Below are positions 45,021 to 53,376 of a stretch of 64,000 nt of DNA, piece by piece (position 1 is the stretch's first letter; each line of letters opens with the position of its first letter). The notes under the pieces are model-generated. The model did no database searches, was not told the DNA's origin, and saw only the letters and a program-made list of their open reading frames with translations. Source of the DNA: CAXXOK01 sp035353615 (GTDB lineage: Bacteria > Bacillota > Clostridia > Christensenellales > Aristaeellaceae); NCBI GenBank assembly GCA_035353615.1, contig DAOPZY010000011.1:14886-78885 (forward strand). The letters are read 5' to 3'. The translations under genes and the position numbers were made by a program.

Positions 45021-46259
45021 ATGGAATCAATCGTACGCGACCCGTCGCTTGCGCCTCAGGGCAGGCAAAAGATCGACTGGGCCAAACAACATATGGCAGT
45101 ATTGCGGAGCATCGCCGAGGAGTTTCAGCGCGATCAACCGTTTCGCGGCTTGAGAATCGTCATCTGCATCCATTTGGAAGCCAAAACCGCGTACCTTGCC
45201 GAGGTGTTGCACCTTGGCGGCGCGGAAGTGTACGCGACGGGCAGCAATCCGCTGAGCACGCAGGATGACGTTTGCGCCGCGCTTGCGGAAAGCGGCGTTA
45301 CGGTGCTGGCGACCCACGGCTGCAACATGGAGGATTTTCACCGCTACGAGTGCCTCGCGCTTTCCACTTTGCCGGATGTGATGATCGATGACGGCGGCGA
45401 TCTGGTGCACATCTTGCATGAGGAACACCCCGAATGGGCGGTGAACCTGCGCGGCGGCTGTGAAGAAACCACGACGGGGATTCTGCGGCTTCAATCGCGC
45501 GCGCGGGCCGGTAAGCTCAATTTCCCCATGTTTAACGTAAACGACGCGGATTGCAAGCATTTGTTCGATAACCGCTACGGCACTGGTCAAAGCGTCTGGG
45601 ATGGCATCATGCGTACCACCAACCTTGTGGTGGCCGGCAGCACCGCGGTGGTTGGCGGCTACGGCTGGTGCGGCAAAGGCGTAGCCATGCGCGCCAAGGG
45701 CTTGGGCGCGAAGGTGATCGTGACCGAGGTAGCCCCGGTGAAGGCCATCGAGGCCGTGATGGACGGTTTTTCCGTGATGCCCATGGAGAAGGCCGCCGAG
45801 CTGGGCGATTTCTTTGTGACCGTGACAGGTTGCGACGGCGTGATTACCCCCGAGCATATGCTGCGCATGAAAAACGGGGCCGTGCTTTGCAACGCCGGGC
45901 ATTTTGATGTGGAAGTGGACGTGGCCGGTTTGCGCGCCTTAGCGACGCAGCGGTTTGAAGCCCGTAAGAATATCGAGGGCTATCTGTTGCCTAACGGTAA
46001 AACCGTATACCTGCTGGGCGAAGGCCGTCTGGTGAACCTTGCGGCCGGCGACGGTCACCCCGTTGAAATTATGGACATGAGCTTCGCCCTGCAGGCGCAG
46101 TGCGCGCGGCGGATTGCGGAAGCCGGTAAAAACCTTGCGCGCGAAGTGTTTTCCGTACCTGCTGATATTGACCAGAACGTCGCGCTTAAAAAGCTGACGG
46201 CGTTGGGCGTTACGATTGATACCCTGACCCCGGAGCAGGAGCGCTATCTGCACGGTTGA
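45021..46259 (+). CDS. ahcY: S-adenosylhomocysteine hydrolase (short archaeal/Thermotoga-type)
   Basis: This 412-aa enzyme splits S-adenosylhomocysteine (or S-inosylhomocysteine in some short relatives) into homocysteine and the nucleoside, closing the methylation cycle. It has NPLSTQDDV, DDGGDLVHILH, EETTTGILRL, the NAD-binding GYGWCGKGVA, and NAGHFDVEVD. It lacks the extra insertion of the longer proteobacterial and eukaryotic forms, which places it with the archaeal/Thermotoga type. It stands just before a methionine transporter operon, which suggests joint methionine-cycle function. Confidence 0.95.
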   Translation: MESIVRDPSLAPQGRQKIDWAKQHMAVLRSIAEEFQRDQPFRGLRIVICIHLEAKTAYLAEVLHLGGAEVYATGSNPLSTQDDVCAALAESGVTVLATHGCNMEDFHRYECLALSTLPDVMIDDGGDLVHILHEEHPEWAVNLRGGCEETTTGILRLQSRARAGKLNFPMFNVNDADCKHLFDNRYGTGQSVWDGIMRTTNLVVAGSTAVVGGYGWCGKGVAMRAKGLGAKVIVTEVAPVKAIEAVMDGFSVMPMEKAAELGDFFVTVTGCDGVITPEHMLRMKNGAVLCNAGHFDVEVDVAGLRALATQRFEARKNIEGYLLPNGKTVYLLGEGRLVNLAAGDGHPVEIMDMSFALQAQCARRIAEAGKNLAREVFSVPADIDQNVALKKLTALGVTIDTLTPEQERYLHG

Positions 46260-46396
46260 CGCCCCCGACCCATCCCGCTTGCTGAATCAGGCGCGGCGGC
46301 AGCGCGCCGTTGGGCTGGCAACCCCCATCGCGCCTTGATCCGCAAGGGTTTAGCCGCGTGCGCTCAATGTATACAGCGCAAATTGTGCAAACCGTA

Positions 46397-46425
46397 TTGA
46401 CAGGATTTTCGGGATGTGCTAGTAT
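46397..46425 (+). promoter_or_regulatory. Promoter of the leader-metNIQ operon
   Basis: TTGACA (46397-46402), 17 bp, TAGTAT (46420-46425). Transcription would start near 46432, giving a leader of about 200 nt before metN. Confidence 0.85.
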
Positions 46426-46433
46426 TCTAACCA

Positions 46434-46554
46434 CCATCAAGGCGGAAACGCCAAGCGAGGAGGAGTCCGTGTGACGAACCTATGTGCCATGCCGATGTAC
46501 ATGATGTGCGCGCGCGGTTTCTGCTCGTGCTTTTTGTGTTGCGTCGCTTGATGG
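46434..46554 (+). ncRNA. Leader RNA of metNIQ with long-range pairing around a leader ORF
   Basis: CCATCAAG (46434-46441) pairs perfectly with CTTGATGG (46547-46554), extended by CG/CG after one bulged G. This helix brackets the small leader ORF, whose stop codon lies inside the 3' arm. A GGCG-gaaa-CGCC hairpin (46441-46452) competes at its base. A ribosome finishing the leader ORF would open the helix. It does not match SAM-I riboswitch sequence signatures. Confidence 0.5.
46471..46551 (+). CDS. Cys/Met-rich leader peptide of the metNIQ operon (26 aa)
   Basis: GTG at 46471 follows AGGAGGAG at five bases and opens a 26-codon frame ending in TGA. It reads MTNLCAMPMYMM, then CARGFCSCFLCCVA. 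Six of 26 residues are Cys and four internal ones are Met, with CSCFLCC clustered at the end. The frame sits between a strong promoter and a rho-independent terminator in front of a methionine transporter. This is the arrangement of peptide-leader attenuation: shortage of Cys- or Met-tRNA would stall the ribosome and change RNA folding so the terminator does not form. The antiterminator itself was not resolved. Confidence 0.7.
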   Translation: MTNLCAMPMYMMCARGFCSCFLCCVA

Positions 46555-46568
46555 AATGAATGCCAATT

Positions 46569-46603
46569 AAGCCCGCTTCGCAATGCGCGAAGCGGGCTTT
46601 TAC
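46569..46603 (+). terminator. Attenuator terminator before metN
   Basis: AAGCCCGCTTCGC and GCGAAGCGGGCTT form a 13-bp perfect stem with a 5-base loop, followed by a short T-run. It lies 18 nt after the leader ORF stop and about 30 nt before metN, so it would terminate transcription unless prevented. Confidence 0.85.
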
Positions 46604-46629
46604 TATGGTAACGGGGAGCGTGACAGGGT

Positions 46630-47688
46630 TTGGAAAACAGCGTGGAACCGCGTGAGCCGGTCGGTTCGCTCAGTCAGGAAGCATCGCGGCCGCAAATTGA
46701 AATTCGCAATCTTCGCAAGGTATACCCCATCCCGGAAGGCGAGCTGGTCGCTTTGGACAGCATCAGCCTCACCGTGGATAAAGGGGATATCTACGGCATC
46801 ATCGGCATGAGCGGCGCCGGGAAAAGCACGCTGATCCGTTGCCTGAACCGGCTGGACAACCCATCCGACGGCGAAATCTTCATCGACGGCCACAACATTC
46901 TCGCCATGAGCCAGCCGGAACTGCGCGCCACGCGCCGGCGGATGGCCATGATCTTTCAGCAGTTTAACCTCCTGATGCAAAAAACGGTCGCCAAAAACGT
47001 GCGCTATCCGCTGGAGATCGCGGGCATGCCGAAAAAGCAGGCCAACGAACGGGTGATGGAGCTGTTGCGGCTGGTGGGGCTGGAACAGAAGGCGGCCGCG
47101 TATCCCAGCCAGCTAAGCGGGGGGCAGAAGCAACGCGTCGCCATCGCGCGCGCATTGGCAAGCGATCCGGAAATGCTCCTGTGCGACGAAGCGACCAGCG
47201 CGCTGGACCCCATGACCACGCAGTCCATCCTCGCGCTTTTGCAGGAAATTAACCGCAACATGGGCATCACGGTTGTGCTCATCACCCACGAAATGGCGGT
47301 GATCCGCCAAATTTGCAACAAGGTCGCCATTCTGGATGGCGGCAAGCTCGCGGAAAAGGGCACGGTAGACGAAGTTTTCAGGCACACCAAATCCGCGGCG
47401 GGCAAACGCCTTTTCGGGGTGTTGCCTGAGCAGGAGGAAAACCTGCCCACCGAACCGGCCCTTCGCATCGTGTTTGACGGCGAATCCGCGGAGCGCCCCA
47501 TCATCAGCCGCGTTGTGCGGGAAAGCGGCGTGGATGTCAACATCCTGTCCGCCAACATCCACCAGTTGAACCACAAGGCATACGGACAAATGCTGGTAGC
47601 GCTTCCCCAAAACCTTGAGGCCCGCAAACGCCTGACCGATACCCTGACCCAGATCGGGCTAACTGTGGAGGAGGTGTATCCCCAATGA
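46630..47688 (+). CDS. metN: Methionine ABC transporter, ATP-binding protein
   Basis: This 352-aa ATPase powers D/L-methionine uptake. It has Walker A (GMSGAGKST), the signature LSGGQKQR, Walker B (LLCDEATSALD), and a C-terminal NIL domain of about 80 residues (VNILSANIHQL) that senses methionine and shuts the transporter down. The only in-frame start before the conserved IEIRNLRKVYP with near spacing is TTG 46630 or GTG 46642; the ribosome binding site (GGGGAG) is modest. Its stop overlaps metI by 4 bp. Confidence 0.95.
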   Translation: MENSVEPREPVGSLSQEASRPQIEIRNLRKVYPIPEGELVALDSISLTVDKGDIYGIIGMSGAGKSTLIRCLNRLDNPSDGEIFIDGHNILAMSQPELRATRRRMAMIFQQFNLLMQKTVAKNVRYPLEIAGMPKKQANERVMELLRLVGLEQKAAAYPSQLSGGQKQRVAIARALASDPEMLLCDEATSALDPMTTQSILALLQEINRNMGITVVLITHEMAVIRQICNKVAILDGGKLAEKGTVDEVFRHTKSAAGKRLFGVLPEQEENLPTEPALRIVFDGESAERPIISRVVRESGVDVNILSANIHQLNHKAYGQMLVALPQNLEARKRLTDTLTQIGLTVEEVYPQ

Positions 47689-48347
47689 CGTGGAGCCAGC
47701 TAGGCCCGCTTTTATGGGAGGCCACCGTTGAAACCGTCTATATGACCGTATGGGCCAGCCTCATTTCCTACCTGATCGGTCTCCCGCTTGGGGTGCTGCT
47801 GGTGGTAACGCGCAAAGGGCACATCATGCCCCACCCCACGTTTAGTACCGTGCTGGGGATTGTGATCAATTTTCTGCGTTCGATTCCCTTCATCATTATG
47901 CTTGCGCTGCTGTTCCCCGTAACGCGCGCGGTGATGGGCACGGCCATCGGCACCACGTCCGTCATTTTCCCGCTGGTCATCAGCGCGTTCCCCTACATCG
48001 CGCGCATGGTGGAAAGCTCGTTGGAAGAAGTGGATCACGGCATCATCGAAGCCGCGCAATCCATGGGTTCAACCCATGCGCAGATCATTTTCAAGGTGCT
48101 GTTACCGGAAGCCGTACCTTCGCTGATTAACGGCGCGGCCATCAGCGTAACCACCATCCTCGCCTATACGGCGCTGGCCAGCGCCGCGGGCGGCGGCGGG
48201 CTTGGCGCGCTGGCCATCATCAAGGGCCTGAACATCCGCAAATTTGACGTAATGTACTCCGCAAGTCTCCTGCTGGTCGCCCTGGTGCAAATCATAACCG
48301 TCTTTGGCACGCGCCTGACGCGCGGCCTTGACCATAAAAGACGCTGA
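47685..48347 (+). CDS. metI: Methionine ABC transporter, permease
   Basis: This 220-aa permease has about five membrane helices and the coupling loop (EEVDHGIIEAAQSMGSTHAQIIFKVLLPEA) of MetI proteins. It starts within the ATGA overlap with metN and is followed 20 bp later by metQ. Confidence 0.95.
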   Translation: MTWSQLGPLLWEATVETVYMTVWASLISYLIGLPLGVLLVVTRKGHIMPHPTFSTVLGIVINFLRSIPFIIMLALLFPVTRAVMGTAIGTTSVIFPLVISAFPYIARMVESSLEEVDHGIIEAAQSMGSTHAQIIFKVLLPEAVPSLINGAAISVTTILAYTALASAAGGGGLGALAIIKGLNIRKFDVMYSASLLLVALVQIITVFGTRLTRGLDHKRR

Positions 48348-48367
48348 AATTGGAAAGGAGAAACCCC

Positions 48368-49207
48368 ATGAAAAAACTGACTGCCATCCTGCTTGCCCTG
48401 GTCCTGATCCTCTCCCTCACCATCGGTTCCGCTCTTGCCAACGAAAAGCTCTCCATCATCGCCACCGAAAACCCTCACGCGCAAATTCTGGAGCTTGTGA
48501 AGGACGATCTGGCCGCTCTGGGCTATGATCTCGACCTGACGGTTGTGTCCGATTATGTGGTGGAAAATCCCGCCACTTCCGACGGTTCCGTTCAGGCGAA
48601 CTTTTTCCAGCACATCCCGTACCTGAACAGCTACAACGCCAGCGTTGGCGAAGCCGATCAGCTTGTCGGGGTTGTGTTTACCCACTTTGAGCCGCTGGCC
48701 ATCTACGCCGGCACCAAGGCGAGCCTGGACGATATCGCCGATGGCGACCGGATTGCCATCCCCAATGACCCGACCAACGAGAACCGCGCCCTTCTGCTCT
48801 TGCAGGACGCCGGTCTGATTACCCTGCCGGAAGGCACCACGCTTGAAAGCACCACCACTCCGGTGGACATCGTGACCAACCCCCACAATCTGGATATTTA
48901 TGAAGTGAACGCCGAGCTGATCCCCGGCCTGCGCAGCGATGTGGCTTACGCGGTGATCAACGGCAACAACGCCGTGCTCGCGGGGCTGATCCCCTACACG
49001 GACGGCCTATATGCCGAAGGCCCCGATAGCCTCGCCGCCAAGAGCTATGTGAACCTGATTGCCGTAAAGCCCGAAAATGAAAACGCGGATTGGGTCAAGG
49101 CGCTTCAGCAGGTTATTTACACGCAGAAGGTCTACGACCTGATCGTGTCCTCCGGCTTTGCCCCGACCTTTACGCCGGCCGACGCTGCCGCGACCACCGC
49201 TCAGTAA
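48368..49207 (+). CDS. metQ: Methionine-binding protein MetQ/NlpA family without lipobox
   Basis: The 279-aa substrate-binding protein matches the NlpA/MetQ fold (IIATENPHAQILELV, NFFQHIPYLN, IAIPNDPTNENRALLLLQ, ELIPGLRSDVAYAVINGN). The N-terminal signal (residues 1-25) ends in SALA-N without the lipobox Cys normally present, so it should be cut by signal peptidase I and released, or stay tethered by an uncut signal. This is unusual for a single-membrane cell. ATG 48368 follows AAAGGAG; a start six codons upstream is out of place. Confidence 0.92.
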   Translation: MKKLTAILLALVLILSLTIGSALANEKLSIIATENPHAQILELVKDDLAALGYDLDLTVVSDYVVENPATSDGSVQANFFQHIPYLNSYNASVGEADQLVGVVFTHFEPLAIYAGTKASLDDIADGDRIAIPNDPTNENRALLLLQDAGLITLPEGTTLESTTTPVDIVTNPHNLDIYEVNAELIPGLRSDVAYAVINGNNAVLAGLIPYTDGLYAEGPDSLAAKSYVNLIAVKPENENADWVKALQQVIYTQKVYDLIVSSGFAPTFTPADAAATTAQ

Positions 49208-49247
49208 CCCCGTCGCCGCTACCGTGTAGCGCACTCCCATGCCCTTT

Positions 49248-49275
49248 CGAACGGCGCAAATGTGCCGTTCGATTT
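49248..49275 (+). terminator. Terminator after metQ
   Basis: CGAACGGC and GCCGTTCG pair (8 bp, extended by GCA/TGT), followed by ATTTTGG. Confidence 0.75.
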
Positions 49276-49323
49276 TGGCGTTCTTCTTCCATTTTCTCCT
49301 TTCCAACATACGTTATAAACAGC

Positions 49324-49356
49324 AAGCGGAAGCCGCAGGCAGGGCGGCTTCCGCTT
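49324..49356. terminator. Hairpin terminator after the SH3-domain protein gene
   Basis: AAGCGGAAGCCGC and GCGGCTTCCGCTT form a perfect 13-bp stem; T-rich ends on both strands suggest use by the minus-strand gene ending at 49395. Confidence 0.7.
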
Positions 49357-49394
49357 AATTGTTGGTTGCCAAGATTCGCTCTGGTCGTCGCCAG

Positions 49395-51443
49395 TTATTC
49401 CGCAATCAGCGCGCTGCGCGGGATAAACGCTCGGCAAACCTTGCCTTTGTATTGGGTTTCAACATATGCCCAGTCTTTAGCCATGAATGCCAGCAGCGTA
49501 ACTGTGGTATCTTTTTTAATATCAAACAGTTTTGCCTGCCCGTTCAGCGGATCATCCGTTGCCTTGGCATTCTTGGTCAGTTTCAGCGTGAAATTCGCAA
49601 AGCCCAGTTGCGCTACGTTTTCCGCATTCGCAAGCGTCGTGTTTGCCACATAGCCGATGCGCCCTTTGGAGCCGTTGCCAATTTTGTACCCTACCAGTAC
49701 CCACTTGCCGGTAACGCCAAAAATGCTCACGGTTTCATCGGTGGTGACCTGCGCCTTCGAATCCCGGTAGCTGGCTTCGTCCGGCGCGCTGTATACCTTG
49801 AGGGTCTGGCGCTTGGCAAACGTCGCGTCGCTCAGCGTCGCCATCATGGGTGCGGCTTGCGAGGCCTGCTCATAGGGCGACATGGTCGGGGTCGGCGCGG
49901 GGGTAGGGCTAGGGGTCGGCGACGGCGTGGGCGTAGGCGATGGCGTGGGCGTGGGGGTCGGTACCGGCGTGGGCGTTGCCGTTACAAACGCCTCCCCGGG
50001 GATGGGCGTAGCGCTGCGGTTGAGCACATAGCCAATCTGGGTGCCATCCGCCTGGGTCAAAGTAAAGGCGGTGCCTCCCGCGCTCACATCCCCGCTCAAC
50101 GCATCGCTGTTCAGAGTTCCGTCCGTTACGGTATACGGGTTCACCTCAATGGTCAGGAGCCGGCCGTCCGGTAAAAACTGATAGTAGGTGTTTCCGTCCG
50201 TGCCCAGCTGTTTCCACAGCCCCTGCGCAAGGAAGCTGACAATATCCGCATCCGCTCCGGTGACGGGCATCGGCGTGGGCGTTGTCAGCGTTTGCGATGG
50301 CGGCGACGTCAGCGGGTCCGGGGACGGTTGCGCCTGCGCCTCGGCGGCGGTCGGTTGCGCGGCCTCCGCAGTGGCGGGCGTCAGCATCAGGGTGTCATAA
50401 TCGCTGGTTTCAGGGTCGAAGGTTAACAGCAGCCCTCCGTCCGCTTCGGTCAGGGTCGCGCCCTGATCCTCCCGGTCGGCGGAACTGATGGAGAATTGAC
50501 CGTCGTTAATCTGGTAGCTCACAAACATCGGTTCACCGCCGGTCGGGTCGGTAATGGAGCCATCCGCCCCAAACCGGAGGGTTTGTCCCTCAACCGTCCA
50601 ATCATTCGCCGTCAGGCGAGCTGTGATTGTATCCGCATCCGTGAGCGTAACAGCCGGGGTATCCGTGAGCGCCGCGGGCTGGGTATCCGCTGTTTCCGCG
50701 GGGACTTCCGGCTGGGTAAGCGTAAGCGCGGTGCCGTTGGCGAGCACATCCGATTGGGTCAGCCCGAGCTGATCCCACGGGATATCCACCACGGTCGCCT
50801 TATCCGCCACGGTGCCGGCCGCAAACAGGCAACGGAACGCCGCCGTGGACAGGTAATAGGAGTTGGGCGCGGGCACCTGATCCGCACTTGTCACCACATT
50901 GAGGCTCTTGGCTTCCTTTTGCGCGAACACCGCGTTGCGCACCGCGGTGTCCACCGCCTCGCGCGAATCGCTGAACAGGTCATAAACGCTAAGCTCCGTG
51001 CGCTTATTCAAATCGATGATGCGGTAAAAGAACAGCGTTTCGTTCACGCTCTGGTCCGCGGCGCGGTTCCCCACCGACGCTTCCAGCGACAGGATGCCGG
51101 GAAAATCCATGGATACGGCAAAGCTCATGCGAATATAGTCCTTCGCGTCCGCGGTATAGGCGGCCGTGTTGGAACTGATCGGGCTTTCCCGTTTCAGCTT
51201 GAGCATCGGGTCCGTCACGGTCTGGGTCAGGTATTCGGCCAGGGTGGGGTCCGCCTCGCACTCAAAGGATGGGCTATCCACCTTATACTTCATCGTGTCG
51301 GTTTCCCCGCTTGTTTTGTTGCGGTAGATGGTGAGGCCGTCCGCCTGAAGCTCGACCGTTTGGGTTCCGCCGGCGTCCTCGGCGAAGGCGACGGCCCCCG
51401 CCAGTATACAAAGCGCCATGAACCAAGCCAAAACGCGTTTCAT
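49395..51443 (-). CDS. Secreted protein with RsiV-like domain, Pro-Thr linker and SH3-like domains
   Basis: The 682-aa protein has a clear signal peptide (residues 1-21, ending AFA). A DUF3298/RsiV-like domain follows (ECEADPTLAEYLTQ, later LTELSVYDLFSD-type segment), then lipocalin-like beta segments, a Pro-Thr-Ser linker (about 490-530, PTPTPSPT type) typical of exposed proteins, and two SH3-like domains (KVYSAPDEASY, GKWVLVGYKIG; KDWAYVETQYKG). Such SH3 domains often bind cell wall. There is no LPxTG. AAGGAGG precedes the ATG. The gene follows a membrane-protein gene by 13 bp, so the two form an operon. Confidence 0.85.
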   Translation of the reverse strand: MKRVLAWFMALCILAGAVAFAEDAGGTQTVELQADGLTIYRNKTSGETDTMKYKVDSPSFECEADPTLAEYLTQTVTDPMLKLKRESPISSNTAAYTADAKDYIRMSFAVSMDFPGILSLEASVGNRAADQSVNETLFFYRIIDLNKRTELSVYDLFSDSREAVDTAVRNAVFAQKEAKSLNVVTSADQVPAPNSYYLSTAAFRCLFAAGTVADKATVVDIPWDQLGLTQSDVLANGTALTLTQPEVPAETADTQPAALTDTPAVTLTDADTITARLTANDWTVEGQTLRFGADGSITDPTGGEPMFVSYQINDGQFSISSADREDQGATLTEADGGLLLTFDPETSDYDTLMLTPATAEAAQPTAAEAQAQPSPDPLTSPPSQTLTTPTPMPVTGADADIVSFLAQGLWKQLGTDGNTYYQFLPDGRLLTIEVNPYTVTDGTLNSDALSGDVSAGGTAFTLTQADGTQIGYVLNRSATPIPGEAFVTATPTPVPTPTPTPSPTPTPSPTPSPTPAPTPTMSPYEQASQAAPMMATLSDATFAKRQTLKVYSAPDEASYRDSKAQVTTDETVSIFGVTGKWVLVGYKIGNGSKGRIGYVANTTLANAENVAQLGFANFTLKLTKNAKATDDPLNGQAKLFDIKKDTTVTLLAFMAKDWAYVETQYKGKVCRAFIPRSALIAE

Positions 51444-51456
51444 ACAGCGTTTCCTC

Positions 51457-53376
51457 CTACTTTTCGTCAGTTAGCAAAAGCGGATAGACGGAACGGGTGG
51501 AGAGCGCGACCATCTCCTGTTCGCCGTTTTTCTGGAGGGCAAAATAGTGCGACAGCGGCAACGGGTACGCCAGCCCGGTCACGGTCGCCTGTTGATACAG
51601 GCCATTTTGCGTGGTCGTCCATTGAATATCCGAAGGCACCGGCGCGATGCTCTCATAGTCAAAACCGTACTTTTGCATGCCGTTCACAAACAGGCCGTAT
51701 CGCCCGGTCGAAGGGTCGCGCGCCACCACGGCGCCGCAATCCACATACGCGGTTACGCTGTCGGATGTGCACAGCACAGTTTTGGTTCCGTCCAGCGTAA
51801 TCAGTTCGCCTGTTTGCATGCAGGCAAGCCCGGTTGCGCAACCCAGAACGCCGTTCATATCCGCGGTGTGCTCCCACATCTTCATCTGGCCCTCCTGGGT
51901 CAGCTCATAAAGCGCGTAACGCTCGGTCGGGTCGGACACGTTGCCCGTGTCCACATAGGCGAGCGTGGAGTTTGCGGTAAAGGGAAAGGCTTTGGCAAAC
52001 CATAGGGTACTGAGCATTTCACCGTTTTCGTTGATGTAGTTGCGCTTGGTTCCGTCTGCGCTGGCGATGATGGCCCACCCGTTAATCATGGGGCCGATCA
52101 CAGCGTCCGCGCCGGCGTTCTGGCTGTAACGCGAAGGATCAATCAGCGGCAGGCCGTTTGAGTCGATCAGATACGGCGGCTGAGCCACGTAATAGATATC
52201 GTCAGGGCAAACCAGAAAGCCATTTTCCGTAAGCCCTTCGTAGTATCCCAGCAGCTTTCCGTTGCCGGAGGCGAAAAGGTAGTAGTCATAAACGCCTTGC
52301 GCGGTTTGCACGCGGGCGATCACGTTGCTGTTGGTTACGGCGTAGGTTTCCAGGCCGATCCCGCCCGCTACGGCATTGATGCCCTTTTTCGCCTGATCGC
52401 CCGCCTGCAGCGCGGGCGCGGGATCATAGGCGGCCGTGTGGGTTTGCCCTCCCGCCGTGTCGGGGTTGACAACCTGATTGACCGTTTTCACGGTTTCTTC
52501 CCCTAAAAGCGGGGTTAATTGCTGCAAAATCCAAGCCCGGTTCAGATAAGCTGCCGCCCCGATGGCCGCGATCACCAGCAGCACCAACAGCGTGCGCCGG
52601 ATCGCGCGCCGCCGCCGTGGCGCCGCCGCATCCGCCTCCACGCGGTACGCATCGCCGCGCGTGGAGTTAAACTCGGCGTCCGCGTGCTGATAGGCCGTCG
52701 GCCTACGGGTGCGGTATACGTTCGGCTGCGCCTGATAGGGTTCATCGTCCTGTTCTTCCGGATCGGCATACATGGCCTTGGGCAGTTCAAACTTGATCGG
52801 CGGCGCAAAGCGCGCGCTCAGGTCGGATACGCCGTCCACATCGCCCACGGGCCTCGCGTAACGGTTGATGACCTCCTGTGTTTTTGGGGAGGGTTGGTTT
52901 TCCGCAGCGGGAGCCGTAGCGGAATCGATATCGCCATACCGGTCAAAGTAAGCGACTGGCGCAGCGGGAGGGGTCGGTTCCTCCTCATAGCCCCCGTAGG
53001 CTTCCTTACGGCTTGCGCGCGCCCGGTTATCGCCTTCGGATGCGGGATCATAGGCCGTTTCGTCCCATGTGGGGCGCGTATAGGGGTTCTCGCTTTGTGC
53101 GCGGCGGGCGGTCGCTTCCGTTTTTTCAGGCGTTGGCGTTTCCTCATTGGGCAGGTATTCAGCCTCGTCCCAGGTGCGCCTCGAATAAGCCGCGTTCAGC
53201 GTCGCGGTTCGTTTTGCCGTATTGGGGGCCTGCCGCGCGCCGTTTGCCGCGCCAGTGCGCGTTGCCCCGGCGCCGGTCAATTGCGCGGCTGGAGCCAACG
53301 GTTTTTTACCGTACCCTTCCTCGGGCGTCGCGGGTTCGTTTGGCGCGTAGCCATCATAGGGTCTGCGTTCGCTCAT
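51457..53376 (-). CDS. Single-pass membrane protein with WG-repeat-like exported domain
   Basis: The 639-aa product has a long cytoplasmic N-terminal half that is disordered and rich in Pro, Glu, Tyr and Arg (with several WDE-Y repeats such as RTWDEAEYLPNEE and RPTWDETAYDP). One membrane helix follows RRRRAIRRT (about residues 267-287), and the outside domain of about 350 residues has short motifs like INENGEMLSTLWFAKAFPF and YGLFVNGMQKYGFDYESI that resemble WG/KWG repeats. Function unknown. It is transcribed just before the secreted SH3 protein, which suggests a joint envelope role. Confidence 0.82.
   Translation of the reverse strand: MSERRPYDGYAPNEPATPEEGYGKKPLAPAAQLTGAGATRTGAANGARQAPNTAKRTATLNAAYSRRTWDEAEYLPNEETPTPEKTEATARRAQSENPYTRPTWDETAYDPASEGDNRARASRKEAYGGYEEEPTPPAAPVAYFDRYGDIDSATAPAAENQPSPKTQEVINRYARPVGDVDGVSDLSARFAPPIKFELPKAMYADPEEQDDEPYQAQPNVYRTRRPTAYQHADAEFNSTRGDAYRVEADAAAPRRRRAIRRTLLVLLVIAAIGAAAYLNRAWILQQLTPLLGEETVKTVNQVVNPDTAGGQTHTAAYDPAPALQAGDQAKKGINAVAGGIGLETYAVTNSNVIARVQTAQGVYDYYLFASGNGKLLGYYEGLTENGFLVCPDDIYYVAQPPYLIDSNGLPLIDPSRYSQNAGADAVIGPMINGWAIIASADGTKRNYINENGEMLSTLWFAKAFPFTANSTLAYVDTGNVSDPTERYALYELTQEGQMKMWEHTADMNGVLGCATGLACMQTGELITLDGTKTVLCTSDSVTAYVDCGAVVARDPSTGRYGLFVNGMQKYGFDYESIAPVPSDIQWTTTQNGLYQQATVTGLAYPLPLSHYFALQKNGEQEMVALSTRSVYPLLLTDEK

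Noticed and set aside
46432..46629. SAM-I, SAM-II or SAH riboswitch before metN or ahcY
   Set aside because: The metN leader lacks the SAM-I core patterns and contains a well-placed ORF; the ahcY leader is only about 35 nt long.
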